From Firmicutes bacterium UBA2116 (GTDB lineage: Bacteria > Bacillota > Clostridia > Tissierellales > Sedimentibacteraceae), in the NCBI GenBank assembly GCA_002331025.1, contig DCYG01000045.1:3976-67975 (forward strand): a stretch of 64,000 nt of DNA, given 5' to 3'. Positions within the stretch are counted from its first letter, which is position 1. Each line of letters starts with the position of its first letter. This document shows positions 27,496 to 36,864 of the stretch, one piece after another. The position numbers and the translations under genes were made by a program. The notes under the pieces were generated by a model. That model saw only the letters and a program-made list of their open reading frames with translations. It was not told where the DNA came from and ran no database searches.

Positions 27496-29157
27496 ATGGC
27501 AGTAACAGTAGCAAAAAAGAATGTAGCATTTATACCAGCCCAAACCATATATGACAGGAATGTAAGGGTGGAGCTAAAAACCCTAAGAGTAGCAGCTTAC
27601 TGTAGAGTTAGTACTACATTAGAACAACAGGAAGGCAGTTATGAGGCTCAAATATCCTACTATACAGACAAGATAAAAAGCAACCCTAATTGGAAGAGCG
27701 CAGGGATTTATGCAGATGATGGAAAATCAGCCACTAATACAAAAAAGAGAGATGATTTTAATGCTATGATTGATGACTGTATGGCTGGGAAAATAGACAT
27801 GGTCATAACAAAATCAGTCAGTAGATTTGCAAGAAATACAGTAGACTCGCTCCAGACCATAAGAAAACTCAAAGAAAAGAATATCGCTATATTTTTTGAA
27901 AAAGAGGGTGTAAACACCCTAGAAAGCACAGGGGAATTACTGATTACCATCTTAAGCAGCCAAGCACAGGAAGAAAGCAGGAACCTAAGTGAAAATACAA
28001 AATGGGGAATCGTAAGAAGATATGAAAATGGAATTATATCAGTCAATCATAAGAAATTTATGGGATACACCAAAGATAAAAAAACTGGGGAACTGGTCAT
28101 AGTACCTGAACAAGCAGAGATAGTGAGACGAATTTTTAGAATGTATTTAGAAGGAAGTAGTATAGGAGAGGTTATAAAAGCTCTAGAGGCAGATAAAATC
28201 AAAACAGTTACAGGAAAGGAAACATGGCATCCTGGTGTAATAGAAAAAATGTTAGTCAATGAAAAATATATGGGAGATGCTCTAATGCAGAAAACCTACA
28301 CCGTAGACTTCTTAACAAAGAAACGAGTTAAGAATAACGGAATAGTACCTCAGTACTATATCGAAGATAATCATGAGGCCATTATACCAAAGGAATTATT
28401 TTATAAAGTACAGGAAGAAAAGGCTAGAAGAGCCAGCCTGAATAAAGCGGCAGTTACAAGAAAAGCAAATAAGTTAAAAAAGGAAAAGAGCAAATTCAGC
28501 TCCAAGTATGCACTAACAGAAATCTTAGTATGTGCCGAATGTGGACATCCATATCGTAGGCAGACATGGTCAAAATACGGGCAGAAAAGTGCAGTATGGA
28601 GATGTGAGAATAGGCTAAAGAATGGAACAAAGGCATCTTGCAAGCACTCACCTACCTTAAAAGAAGAACCGCTACATAATGCCATTATAACTGCTATTAA
28701 TAATGTCGTAGAAAACAATGGAGATTTTATAGGTGCTTTCAGAGAAAATGTCATCAGGGTTATCGGTGGATACTCTACTAAAGATATCCCAACAGAATAT
28801 GATGAGCAGATCGAATCCTTGCAAAAGGAGATGCTAGCCTTAATCGAAGAAAACGCAAAACAAGGAGCTGTAGCAGAAGATTTTGATAATGAGTACAAAA
28901 GGATATCTGAACAGACAAATGAGCTTAAACAGGCAAAACTTAAGCTTGTAAGGGAGAAGAAACAGGCAGAGAACTATAAACAGAAACTAACGGAAATGGA
29001 CACTACCTTAAAGACTGTAAGACCACAGGTAAGAGAGTTTGATGAAGACTTAGTAAGGAGATTAATAAACACCATCAAAGTGAATAAGGGAGAGAGACTG
29101 GAGATACAGTTTGAATCAGGAATAGTGATGGATCAGATGGTAGATTACTATGATTAG
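27496..29157 (+). CDS. Large serine recombinase 2
   Basis: 553 residues. ATG 27496 is one base after the previous stop; an in-frame GTG at 27487 lacks spacing. The catalytic segment is AAYCRVSTTLEQQ (about 33-45), with ITKSVSRFARNTVDS. Recombinase domain, zinc ribbon (CAECGHPYRR ... WRCENR) and coiled coil are complete. Its C-terminus is homologous to the remnant at 37694. Having two complete catalytic recombinases plus a short form is typical of some rumA-targeting and Tn1549-like elements. Confidence 0.93.
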   Translation: MAVTVAKKNVAFIPAQTIYDRNVRVELKTLRVAAYCRVSTTLEQQEGSYEAQISYYTDKIKSNPNWKSAGIYADDGKSATNTKKRDDFNAMIDDCMAGKIDMVITKSVSRFARNTVDSLQTIRKLKEKNIAIFFEKEGVNTLESTGELLITILSSQAQEESRNLSENTKWGIVRRYENGIISVNHKKFMGYTKDKKTGELVIVPEQAEIVRRIFRMYLEGSSIGEVIKALEADKIKTVTGKETWHPGVIEKMLVNEKYMGDALMQKTYTVDFLTKKRVKNNGIVPQYYIEDNHEAIIPKELFYKVQEEKARRASLNKAAVTRKANKLKKEKSKFSSKYALTEILVCAECGHPYRRQTWSKYGQKSAVWRCENRLKNGTKASCKHSPTLKEEPLHNAIITAINNVVENNGDFIGAFRENVIRVIGGYSTKDIPTEYDEQIESLQKEMLALIEENAKQGAVAEDFDNEYKRISEQTNELKQAKLKLVREKKQAENYKQKLTEMDTTLKTVRPQVREFDEDLVRRLINTIKVNKGERLEIQFESGIVMDQMVDYYD

Positions 29158-29166
29158 AAATGGTAG

Positions 29167-29202
29167 GAGCAGTAACTGGGAAAGATAAAGGGGTTACTGC
29201 TC
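29167..29202 (+). terminator. Perfect 10-bp hairpin after the recombinases
   Basis: GAGCAGTAAC (29167-29176) and GTTACTGCTC (29193-29202). A diverged version follows the recombinase remnant at 37987-38020, so it belongs to the recombinase cassette. It may be a terminator or part of the element end. Confidence 0.6.
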
Positions 29203-29218
29203 TTAGTATAAGGAGAAT

Positions 29219-29267
29219 CTGTTAAGACTAAAATCCTCAGATTAGCTGAGGGTTTTATTGTTGGCAG
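29219..29267 (+). repeat. Type-2 repeat, copy 1 (CTGYTARGACTAARAYCC)
   Basis: CTGTTAAGACTAAAATCC opens the element. AAAATCCTCAG (29230-29240) pairs with CTGAGGGTTTT (29246-29256), one wobble, and the whole closes with CAG. Three more copies with the same left half but different right halves are at 50990, 59948 and 63985. Confidence 0.55.
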
Positions 29268-29341
29268 ATAGTGATGGAAATTGAGATTTATATTACGTTA
29301 ATTGGCTGGTGTCAAAATTTAGAATATTATACACAATTATC

Positions 29342-29382
29342 TTGTAAAAAAGCTCTCTTAGAGATACAATTGTTATAACAAT
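29342..29382 (+). promoter_or_regulatory. Promoter and 14-bp palindrome ahead of DUF1413-qat operon
   Basis: TTGTAA (29342-29347), 17 bp, TACAAT (29365-29370). The perfect palindrome ATTGTTATAACAAT (29369-29382) overlaps the -10 and start. It is a good candidate for autoregulation by the DUF1413 protein or another repressor. Confidence 0.6.
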
Positions 29383-29419
29383 GTTGTTTATATGATTGTT
29401 CTCATCGGGAGGAATAAAA

Positions 29420-29683
29420 GTGTTAAATGCAAATGAATTGTTGGAAATTGCAAAAGAAGAACTAAAAAACTTAAATTCTGAAGAAATATTTTTAGTACGT
29501 GACTTATTCAAAGGTTATGAGTGGAATAGAATTTCTAGGGGTAACCGATTGTTGCTTGGCACCTTATTCATCAATCATATTAAATCAAATGATATAGGAA
29601 TCGTTCCGATTGAAAAGACATCATCAGGACAGCAGAGATATAAGAAAAATCATAATAGGGGGGAACAAGATGATTTTATCTGA
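29420..29683 (+). CDS. DUF1413 protein leading the Qat operon
   Basis: 87 residues from GTG with GGGAGG upstream. EIFLVRDLFKGYEWNRISRGNRLLLGTLF and IEKTSSGQQRYKK are DUF1413 signatures. The function of the family is unknown; it is common in mobile elements. Its last 14 bp overlap the qatA start, so it is translated with Qat. It may be an antitoxin-like or regulatory component. Confidence 0.75.
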   Translation: MLNANELLEIAKEELKNLNSEEIFLVRDLFKGYEWNRISRGNRLLLGTLFINHIKSNDIGIVPIEKTSSGQQRYKKNHNRGEQDDFI

Positions 29684-31610
29684 TAATGAAACAAAAGTTG
29701 ATATGCTTAATAATAGAGCAATTGCGAAGACGGTAGTTGAGCTTATCAAGGAGAGCCAAGACAAACCAATTTCGATAGGAATACATGGTGATTGGGGAGC
29801 TGGAAAATCCAGTGTTTTGGAAATGGTAGAAGATGAATTTAATGATAATCCTGATATAGAATGTATCAAATTTAATGGATGGAAACACCAAGGATTTGAA
29901 GATGCAAAAATAGCGTTGATGAGTGCGATTGTATCAGAGCTTATAGAAAAAAGAAATTTAGGTAAAGTATGCGAGGATGCAGTAAAAAAGATTTGGAAAA
30001 ATATTAACTGGATGAATGTAGCTAAAGGTGCTGGAAGTTTTGCATTGACTATGGCGACGGGGATACCTCCTATAGGATTATTATCTAACGTTCTAGAGCG
30101 TCTACAGGGTGGGGTTTCAGATGAAGAAAAAGTTAAAGCAACAATTGAAAGTGTTGGACAATATTTAAAAGATGCAAAGGTATTTGAAGATACATCTACT
30201 ACAAAAGAATTTGCTGAATTTCAGGCATCATTTTCAGATTTATTAAAGGCGTCAAAAATTAAAAAATTAGTAGTATTAATTGATGATTTAGACAGGTGCT
30301 TGCCAGAAGTTACAATAGAAACATTAGAGGCGGTTAGATTATTTATGTTCTCGAATTCTACAGCTTTTGTAATAGCTGCGGATGAATCAATGATAGAATA
30401 TGCTGTAAAAAAACACTTTCCTGATGTTATAGACTTATCAGATATAAATATTGGCAAGGAGTTTTCAAAAAGGTATTTAGAAAAATTAATACAGGTTCCT
30501 TTTAGAATTCCGACTTTGGGGGAAGTAGAAGCAGAGATGTATATAACATTATTGTTGATTGGATCTAGACTGGACGAAAATGATAAGGATTTTGAAAAAT
30601 TATTAAGTATTTCAATTGACAAAATGAAAAAACCTTGGAAAAATCAAGGTTTAACTATTAGTAATTTACATGAAGTATTTAAAGATAGATATAAAGAAGT
30701 TAGCAATGAGATTACAGTTGCCAATCAAATTTCCCCTATTTTGGCAAGTAACACAAATGGTAATCCGAGAAAAATCAAGCGTTTTATTAATATGTTTTTG
30801 CTTAGATATAAGATTGCAGAAGCAAGAGGATTTGGTGATGAAATTGAGTTGCCTGTATTGGCTAAATTAATGCTTGCTGAAAACTACCTTGGTGAATTTT
30901 ATAAAGAAATTGCTATGGAAACAGAGGAGAACGGCAAATGTAAAGTATTAGAAGAACTAGAAAACCATTTGATGGTTGTAAAAAGGGAAACAGAAATAGC
31001 TAATGAGAAAGATGAAGCGAATAAAAATAATGATGAAGAAATAACCTCAAAAACTATTTTGGAAAATAAAATGAGTGAAAAATGCAAAAAGTGGAGTGAA
31101 AACCTTGAAATATGCAATTGGATAAAAGCAGAGCCATATGTCGGAAATATTGATTTGAGACCTTATTACTTTGCAAGTAAAGAAAAGGAAGATTATTTCT
31201 TTAAACAAGTTAAATCTGAAAAACTTCGTTTTATTATTGATGGATTAATGGGCACATCTATGTATATTGCAGGAATAAAAGACAAGATTGAAGTGCTAAC
31301 AGCTGAAGAATCCAAGTATGTGTTTGATGTTTTATCACAAAAGATTTTAGGACAAGGTAACATTTCTAGAAGACCAAAAGGTATTGAAGGCATTATCGAA
31401 TTAGTTAAACTTCACAAAGAGTTACAAAACAACTTAATAGGTCTTATAAGATCATTTAAAATGGATGAAGTAGGAGCGTGGATTTGCTCCGGCTGGGATA
31501 AGTGCATTGTAGACAAAGAACCAAAAGAACAGTTAAGCAATTATTATAACTTGCTTTCGGAGAGTGGGAATCAATTTGTAAAAATCGCTTTAAAAACAAT
31601 GAAAAGGTGA
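29670..31610 (+). CDS. qatA: QatA, KAP-family P-loop ATPase of the Qat anti-phage system
   Basis: 646 residues from ATG with GGGGGGAA upstream; an upstream in-frame start at 29610 has no ribosome site. Walker A GIHGDWGAGKSS (about 37-48) and Walker B KLVVLIDDLDRC (about 200-211) with the KAP pattern NGNPRKIKRFIN. The middle has short hydrophobic segments (GAGSFALTMATGIPPIGLL). Qat consists of a KAP ATPase, a protein of unknown fold, a QueC-like enzyme and a TatD nuclease, and all four are here in order. It defends against phages; the mechanism is not fully known. Confidence 0.93.
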   Translation: MILSDNETKVDMLNNRAIAKTVVELIKESQDKPISIGIHGDWGAGKSSVLEMVEDEFNDNPDIECIKFNGWKHQGFEDAKIALMSAIVSELIEKRNLGKVCEDAVKKIWKNINWMNVAKGAGSFALTMATGIPPIGLLSNVLERLQGGVSDEEKVKATIESVGQYLKDAKVFEDTSTTKEFAEFQASFSDLLKASKIKKLVVLIDDLDRCLPEVTIETLEAVRLFMFSNSTAFVIAADESMIEYAVKKHFPDVIDLSDINIGKEFSKRYLEKLIQVPFRIPTLGEVEAEMYITLLLIGSRLDENDKDFEKLLSISIDKMKKPWKNQGLTISNLHEVFKDRYKEVSNEITVANQISPILASNTNGNPRKIKRFINMFLLRYKIAEARGFGDEIELPVLAKLMLAENYLGEFYKEIAMETEENGKCKVLEELENHLMVVKRETEIANEKDEANKNNDEEITSKTILENKMSEKCKKWSENLEICNWIKAEPYVGNIDLRPYYFASKEKEDYFFKQVKSEKLRFIIDGLMGTSMYIAGIKDKIEVLTAEESKYVFDVLSQKILGQGNISRRPKGIEGIIELVKLHKELQNNLIGLIRSFKMDEVGAWICSGWDKCIVDKEPKEQLSNYYNLLSESGNQFVKIALKTMKR

Positions 31611-31620
31611 GGTGTGTATT

Positions 31621-32409
31621 ATGGGAACATCAACAGGTAATAGTGGACAAAACGGTAAAACACCAATGGTTCCATCATGGTTAGATGAAAATGATGATGA
31701 AGATAATAATATTATACCAGCACAAGCAGATCCAGACAGATTTAGTAATCCAAGAAATAATTTTACAAGATACGTAAATTCTGGTGGAAGAAATAGAGAC
31801 AATTTACATAGGGCTACTTCTCAATATGTGAAAGAGTCATTAGGAGGTACAAAAAATGCAGTTATAAGATTGGGAGCTGCAAGAAGTAGTACTGCACGAT
31901 TAGTTTCTGTTTTAGGAAGCATTTCTGGGCAAGGAATAAGAGAGGCGAGTAAAGAGTTTGGACTTGGAGATTTGATTGGGAAAAATGCAAATGATGTTTT
32001 CTTAGAAATTATGGATTTTGTATGTCCTGATGGTGGGAGAACTGATGAGGGCATTGCAAGAAGTTCTTATATTGAAACAATAGAGTCGATGCCAGAATTA
32101 AATGCTACTCTTATAGAGAATATGACAGAGAATCAATTTTTAATTTTTACAGAAAAATACATGTCAAATGTAATTCAGGAAAGGTTACTTAATGATATCG
32201 GAAATAAAACTGTTTCTCTTCCGGATGATGTAAATGTGGTTGAAATGATACAGGAACAATTAAATGATTTCATTTTTGGGGCTGTTTCAGATGCCATGGT
32301 ACAACTCAATGTTGAAATTAAAAATATTGATAGTGCCCAGACTAGAACTATTGTTGATAGTGTATATGAAAAAGCATATTCTATATTGGCAGCTATGGGG
32401 GAGGTATAG
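31621..32409 (+). CDS. qatB: QatB, uncharacterised Qat component
   Basis: 262 residues, ATG preceded by AAGGTGAGGTG. The N-terminus is low in complexity and polar (GTSTGNSGQNGKTPMVPSWL, then acidic DENDDEDNN), followed by a glycine/arginine-rich stretch and a helical C-terminal domain (LNATLIENMTENQFLIF onwards). No catalytic motif is visible. The position between qatA and qatC and the typical PSWLDE-like start identify it. Confidence 0.88.
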   Translation: MGTSTGNSGQNGKTPMVPSWLDENDDEDNNIIPAQADPDRFSNPRNNFTRYVNSGGRNRDNLHRATSQYVKESLGGTKNAVIRLGAARSSTARLVSVLGSISGQGIREASKEFGLGDLIGKNANDVFLEIMDFVCPDGGRTDEGIARSSYIETIESMPELNATLIENMTENQFLIFTEKYMSNVIQERLLNDIGNKTVSLPDDVNVVEMIQEQLNDFIFGAVSDAMVQLNVEIKNIDSAQTRTIVDSVYEKAYSILAAMGEV

Positions 32410-32412
32410 TTA

Positions 32413-33774
32413 ATGAATAGATTTAAGTTAATTGGGAAATACGATTCAACAGATTTAACTAGTTTTTTTGATGGAGATTTGGAAATAGTAAATGTTCCGC
32501 TGATAACTGAAAAAGGAATGCTTTGTTATGGTATTGGCAATGTTATAGAAAAGATGTTAGATAACAAAATTTGTCCAACTGAAGATGGGATAGATATAAT
32601 GGTTTTTGCTACGTTAGTATATCTTGCTGATACTCGAATATCAAGGAGTATTCATTCACAGGATTCTTGGACTAGGGAAATAGAAATTCAATTACCTGTA
32701 ATAAACCTTGAAACATGGAACGCATCTAGTGAAGATTTGACTAGAATGCTAGATTTTCTAACGGGAGATAAGTGGAGTATAATATTTGAGCAAAGAGATA
32801 AAGACTTTGACGATTTATTAACTTGTAATGAAGAACAGGAAGCATTTGAAGTCGTCTCCTTATTTTCAGGTGGAATGGATAGCTTGATAAGTACTGTAAA
32901 TTACTTAGAAGATAAAAAAAATGTTGTGTTAATTAGTCATGCAGGTGATGGTTTCACAAAAAATGCACAAACTAATATTCTTAAGGAATTTAAAGAAATG
33001 TATCCTGAGATTATGCCATTATACCTAGATTTATGGATGAGTTTTGAAAAAGAGTTTATACCACATGGAGGAACAGAAAATACAACAAGAAGCCGTTCTT
33101 TTTTATTTATTTCTTTTGGAGTATTTGCTATTTCAGGAGTAAAAGGTGTTAATAGATTGGAAGTTCCTGAGAATGGATTGATTGCTCTCAATGTTCCTTT
33201 GGATAACTTAAGAGTAGGCTCACATAGTACAAGGACAACCCACCCATTTTATTTGGAAATGTGGAATAAAGTATTAGGTAGACTCGGATTTAACACAACA
33301 GTGGAAAATCCCTATTGGGATAAAACAAAAGGTGAAATGGCTGATAAATGCAAAAACAAAGAGTTTCTTTCTAAGGTAATAAAAAAATCTATATCGTGCT
33401 CTTCTCCTGTAAAAGCAAAGTGGAAAAAACTTCCTCCGCAACACTGCGGATATTGTGTACCATGTTTAATTAGAAGGGCAGCAATGCAAAAGGCCTTTGG
33501 ATTAGGAAAAGATTGTACAGATTATACACAAGAAAGCACTAATGCAATCCTTAAAGATCATGCAAATGCAGTAGGCTCTCAATTACGCTCGTTTCAACTA
33601 GCTATTAATAGAATAAAGAAACAACCAAATATATCGAAAGTTTTAATTCATAAACCTGGTCCATTAAAAAATGATGCTGGGTATTTAGATAGATTAGCTG
33701 GAGTGTATACGAGAGGCTTATTAGAAGTGGATGATTTTATTAATGGCTCATTAGTAGATGAGGTGCAGGAATGA
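32413..33774 (+). CDS. qatC: QatC, QueC-like PP-loop enzyme
   Basis: 453 residues. The ATP-pyrophosphatase loop LFSGGMDSLIS is at about 151-161 and a QueC-like zinc knuckle HCGYCVPCLIRR at about 344-355. QueC makes 7-cyano-7-deazaguanine, and related defence enzymes modify other substrates, including proteins, so the Qat substrate is not settled. Starts 3 bp after qatB and its stop overlaps qatD by 4 bp. Confidence 0.93.
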   Translation: MNRFKLIGKYDSTDLTSFFDGDLEIVNVPLITEKGMLCYGIGNVIEKMLDNKICPTEDGIDIMVFATLVYLADTRISRSIHSQDSWTREIEIQLPVINLETWNASSEDLTRMLDFLTGDKWSIIFEQRDKDFDDLLTCNEEQEAFEVVSLFSGGMDSLISTVNYLEDKKNVVLISHAGDGFTKNAQTNILKEFKEMYPEIMPLYLDLWMSFEKEFIPHGGTENTTRSRSFLFISFGVFAISGVKGVNRLEVPENGLIALNVPLDNLRVGSHSTRTTHPFYLEMWNKVLGRLGFNTTVENPYWDKTKGEMADKCKNKEFLSKVIKKSISCSSPVKAKWKKLPPQHCGYCVPCLIRRAAMQKAFGLGKDCTDYTQESTNAILKDHANAVGSQLRSFQLAINRIKKQPNISKVLIHKPGPLKNDAGYLDRLAGVYTRGLLEVDDFINGSLVDEVQE

Positions 33775-34502
33775 TTTTATATGATATGCACTGCCACTTG
33801 GATTTAATGCCAAGAATGAAAAATATTATTCAGGAATCTTTAAAAGAAGAATTAGGGATTCTAGCTGTAACAACAACGCCTAAAGCATATAAGAAAGAAA
33901 TTGAGTATTGTAAGGATAATCGGAATATCAAAGTTGCACTAGGATTACATCCACAATTGGTAAAAGATAGGTATGATGAACTTTCAATAATAATTAATAA
34001 TATTTGCAATGCAAAATATATTGGAGAAATTGGTTTGGATTTTAATAAGCAATATTATGCATCTAAAGAAAAGCAAATTGAAGTATTTTCTGAAATCATA
34101 AGAATGTGCAGTGAATTAGGAGAAAGAATAATATCGATTCATAGTGTCAAGTCAGCAGAATATGTACTAAATATTTTAGAAACATTTAATACTACAAGAA
34201 ATAATCGTTGTATTTTGCATTGGTTCACAGGTACCGAAAAACAACTTATAAAAGCAATTGAATTAGGATGCTATTTTTCAGTAAATAAAAAAATGCTTGA
34301 TACTGAAAGAGGTAGGGGTGTTATAAGAATGATTCCAAAAAACAAATTACTTGTTGAAACAGATGCACCATTTATTCAAGAGATAACATTTGGACGTGAT
34401 ATTTATGAAGAATTGTACCAGACAATTAATATCATTTCTAAATTAAGAGAAGAAGATTTATTTAAAACCATAGAAGAAAATTCGCAGAAAATTTTTAGAT
34501 AA
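33771..34502 (+). CDS. qatD: QatD, TatD-like metal-dependent nuclease
   Basis: 243 residues. Metal-binding MHCHLD (about 6-11), GEIGLDF (about 85-91), histidines in ISIHSV and LHWFTG, and LLVETDAPF (about 193-201) complete the TatD active site. ATG overlaps the qatC stop. It completes the four-gene Qat set. All motifs are intact, so the system looks functional. Confidence 0.93.
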   Translation: MILYDMHCHLDLMPRMKNIIQESLKEELGILAVTTTPKAYKKEIEYCKDNRNIKVALGLHPQLVKDRYDELSIIINNICNAKYIGEIGLDFNKQYYASKEKQIEVFSEIIRMCSELGERIISIHSVKSAEYVLNILETFNTTRNNRCILHWFTGTEKQLIKAIELGCYFSVNKKMLDTERGRGVIRMIPKNKLLVETDAPFIQEITFGRDIYEELYQTINIISKLREEDLFKTIEENSQKIFR

Positions 34503-34558
34503 GAATTTTGAAAAGAAAATGAGATTATACACTAATATTTTCTGGTAGAGGTGAAATT

Positions 34559-35464
34559 ATGATTGAAGTAGTATTTAATGATAGTGAAAAAGGTTCTATG
34601 AAATTAGCAAAAAACTATAATGAAAAAAACATGATGTGTGGGGCAGTCAGTTACGGTTATATAGGAGAAAAACCAACTAAAGCTGAATTAAAGAAACATT
34701 TTAAAGAGAAACATTTTGAAGGTCAAGCAGTTGGTGGAAGTTCTAAAGATGTAGTTAATATAGGTTTTTCACTAGATATTGGTGATGTTTCAGGTGAGAT
34801 TGATGGAAATGAACGGCAAAATATTTTTTGCAAAATGTGGGGTCGATTTGATTTTGATAATAAAGAGCAGGAACAATTTTTCCAAAATCAACGCAAAGAT
34901 ATGGAGAAATTGCTGACTGCTGCTCAAAATGGCACACCTATACGAATATGGAAAAGCAACGCTCCTTATTCAACCTGCGGATTTTACTTTGTTTGCGATA
35001 TGTTAAGAAATATTGACTGCAATATAAGTAGTGTCTCTTTACCCGAGTATAAGAAAGTATCTGATAATGAAATAGTTACATATAGTCACTGGGGAGAAGT
35101 TGATGCAGGTAGATTCTATCAATTCTTACCCCTGGAAAAACAATTATCTCAGATAGAAAAGAAAATTGTTAGTGACTATTGGCATGAATTAATGGAAGAA
35201 AATGCACCCTTAAGAGCAATTATTAATGGAAAGATAATTTCTGTACCAGAAGATTTTTATGATTTCATTATCACAAGGAATCTTCCAGAGAATGACTTTA
35301 TTATGGCACGATTTATCGGTAAACTCTTAGGTGAATATAGTCTGGGAATTAGTGATAGTTGGTATGCTTTGCGTATTGATAAGATGATAGAGGATAATAA
35401 ACTAGTTGTTGTTGAAAATAGAGATCCATCACACCCTTATGGAAAAGTTTTAAGAAAAATGTAA
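34559..35464 (+). CDS. DUF1835/DUF3658 protein
   Basis: 301 residues, ATG after GAGGTG. The N-terminal DUF1835 region (VEVVFNDSEKGSMKLA-type, GRFDFDN, SNAPYSTCGFYFVCDML) and the C-terminal DUF3658 region (DFIMARFIGKLLGEYSLGISDSWYALRIDKMI) are recognisable. The family is widespread in Bacillota with unknown function. It is 56 bp behind qatD and before a terminator and an attachment-like repeat, so it may be a Qat-associated accessory or an independent passenger. Confidence 0.75.
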   Translation: MIEVVFNDSEKGSMKLAKNYNEKNMMCGAVSYGYIGEKPTKAELKKHFKEKHFEGQAVGGSSKDVVNIGFSLDIGDVSGEIDGNERQNIFCKMWGRFDFDNKEQEQFFQNQRKDMEKLLTAAQNGTPIRIWKSNAPYSTCGFYFVCDMLRNIDCNISSVSLPEYKKVSDNEIVTYSHWGEVDAGRFYQFLPLEKQLSQIEKKIVSDYWHELMEENAPLRAIINGKIISVPEDFYDFIITRNLPENDFIMARFIGKLLGEYSLGISDSWYALRIDKMIEDNKLVVVENRDPSHPYGKVLRKM

Positions 35465-35473
35465 ATTGTAATG

Positions 35474-35511
35474 AACAAAGCCTTCAAATAAATGTATTTG
35501 AGGGTTTTGTT
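35474..35511 (+). terminator. Terminator of the Qat/DUF1835 operon
   Basis: AACAAAGCCTTCAAATA (35474-35490) pairs with TATTTGAGGGTTTTGTT (35495-35511) with wobbles. It is self-complementary enough to act on both strands. Confidence 0.7.
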
Positions 35512-35670
35512 GCTTACAATTTTGATACAAGAGTATTAGAATGTATTAGCAAATATTAAGGCTCAAATTACCAAGATAAAACTTGCCTAAATATAGCAAG
35601 TAATATAGCGGTAGAAATGTAAAATCGAAAAAATATGTGGGAAAGTTGCTAGAACTTCAGAAATATAGGC

Positions 35671-35776
35671 TTCCACCAAGGGGGTAATATCTACTTACGA
35701 CATCATTATTGTACTCTCAAGGCACGTTGAGAGTATAATTCTGATGACGTATTGTGGTTCAGAGGGCAAAAAGTAG
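35671..35776 (+). repeat. Type-1 attachment-like repeat, copy A
   Basis: Starts TTCCACCAAGGGGG and includes ACATCATTATTGTACTCTCAAGG, split here as CGACATCATTATTG and TACTCTCAAGG, then core CACGTTGAG (35723-35731). The frame reads SRHVESIILMTYCG... to a TAG at 35774, resembling a short RlmD/RumA tail. TACTCTCAA and TTGAGAGTA also form a 9-bp stem. The 35512-35670 and 35777-35920 flanks hold no gene. Confidence 0.6.
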
Positions 35777-35950
35777 AAACTGACCACAACATATAGTGGT
35801 TTGAGGACGATTTTAGAGCAAATAAAGAGCGAAAAACACCGTTTTTTGACCCCTATTTTTGGTGTGATTTATAGATGACATAGGGGTTTATTATCTTTTC
35901 AACATTGAAGTTACTAAAAAATGATGCAAGTTTATTTGGGAGGGACTAGA

Positions 35951-36757
35951 GTGCTTTATTCAAGAGACTATAATTTAGGGCTTACGGAACAAGAAAAAGA
36001 ACAATATAAAATAGTTACTGGTAGAGAATTTATGGAAAAAAGGACAAGTGGATTTGGACGTGTTAATAATCCAGCCAAATATCCTAAAGCAGCTAGATTA
36101 TGCCGAACACTATTTCCAAATAATTTCTTGGACTTTATAGATTTAAGAAATAGTGATGATATAGCAAATAGGAATAGACAATTCTTAAATCACCTAAATA
36201 CTTGTAAAAATGAAAGGGAAATTTTAAATTATATAAAAGAAACAGAGAATTATCATATAATAGGATCACTTTTGCACGGTATGTCATTACGAATTGGCCA
36301 TCATGGAGCTTTCTTATTTCCAGAGTTTCAGCTAAGTAATAAATATCAAGTTGATTATTTATTATTGGGGAAAAGTTCAGGTGGATATGAGTTTGTATTA
36401 GTTGAGTTGGAAAACCCTTATGGAAATATAATGTTAAAGGATGGAAATCTTGGTGCAGAGTTCCGAGATGGTATTTCTCAAATAGATGAGTGGAAGCGGT
36501 GGCTTCAAAATAATTATACTTCCTTTTCTGAAACATTTAAAAAATATAAAAATAAAGAATTTGATTTACCAGATGAATTTTATACATTAGATTTATCTAG
36601 ATTCCATTATGTTGTGATAGCAGGAAGAAGAAAAGATTTTACTAAACTGACATATACAATTACTAGAGAAAAGAAGAAAACAGATGATATAACTCTTCTA
36701 CACTATGACAATTTATGTGATTTTTCTAATTTGTTAATAGATAAAGTAACTTATTAG
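35951..36757 (+). CDS. sduA: Shedu (SduA, DUF4263) anti-phage nuclease
   Basis: 268 residues from GTG behind GGGAGGG; an in-frame ATG at 35921 would add ten residues but has no ribosome site. The SduA PD-(D/E)XK-like core is seen as FPEFQLSNKYQVDYLLLG (about 131-148), FVLVELENP (about 156-164) and a conserved QIDEWKRWL helix (about 183-191). Shedu is a single-protein nuclease defence. The N-terminus is short, with no extra sensor domain. It is framed by an attachment-like repeat and a terminator as a stand-alone cassette. Confidence 0.85.
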   Translation: MLYSRDYNLGLTEQEKEQYKIVTGREFMEKRTSGFGRVNNPAKYPKAARLCRTLFPNNFLDFIDLRNSDDIANRNRQFLNHLNTCKNEREILNYIKETENYHIIGSLLHGMSLRIGHHGAFLFPEFQLSNKYQVDYLLLGKSSGGYEFVLVELENPYGNIMLKDGNLGAEFRDGISQIDEWKRWLQNNYTSFSETFKKYKNKEFDLPDEFYTLDLSRFHYVVIAGRRKDFTKLTYTITREKKKTDDITLLHYDNLCDFSNLLIDKVTY

Positions 36758-36776
36758 AAAAGATATAATTAAAATA

Positions 36777-36831
36777 AAGAGGCTAAGTTTTAGGTTAACT
36801 TAAATAACCTACAGACTTAGCCTCTTTTTTT
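36777..36831. terminator. Strong terminator after sduA
   Basis: AAAGAGGCTAAGT pairs with ACTTAGCCTCTTT, with an inner AGGTTA/TAACCT stem, followed by T7. It can act in both directions. Confidence 0.85.
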
Positions 36832-36864
36832 ATATTCAAAAATACTAAGAAAGGACTGAGAACA

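Larger units (their letters stand above)
1..35776 (+). mobile_element. Integrative mobilisable/conjugative element (left end outside window; right end uncertain)
   Basis: The relaxase, VirD4 coupling protein and primase at the left and the three large serine recombinases at 25.0-29.2 kb form one transfer-plus-integration unit, with a lipid-related cargo block between them. No VirB4, VirB6 or lytic transglycosylase gene is seen, so any secretion channel lies upstream of the window or is borrowed. The right end is either just after the recombinases (about 29.2 kb) or, as I prefer, at the attachment-like repeat at 35671-35776, which would make Qat terminal cargo. The boundaries are inference. 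Confidence 0.5.
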
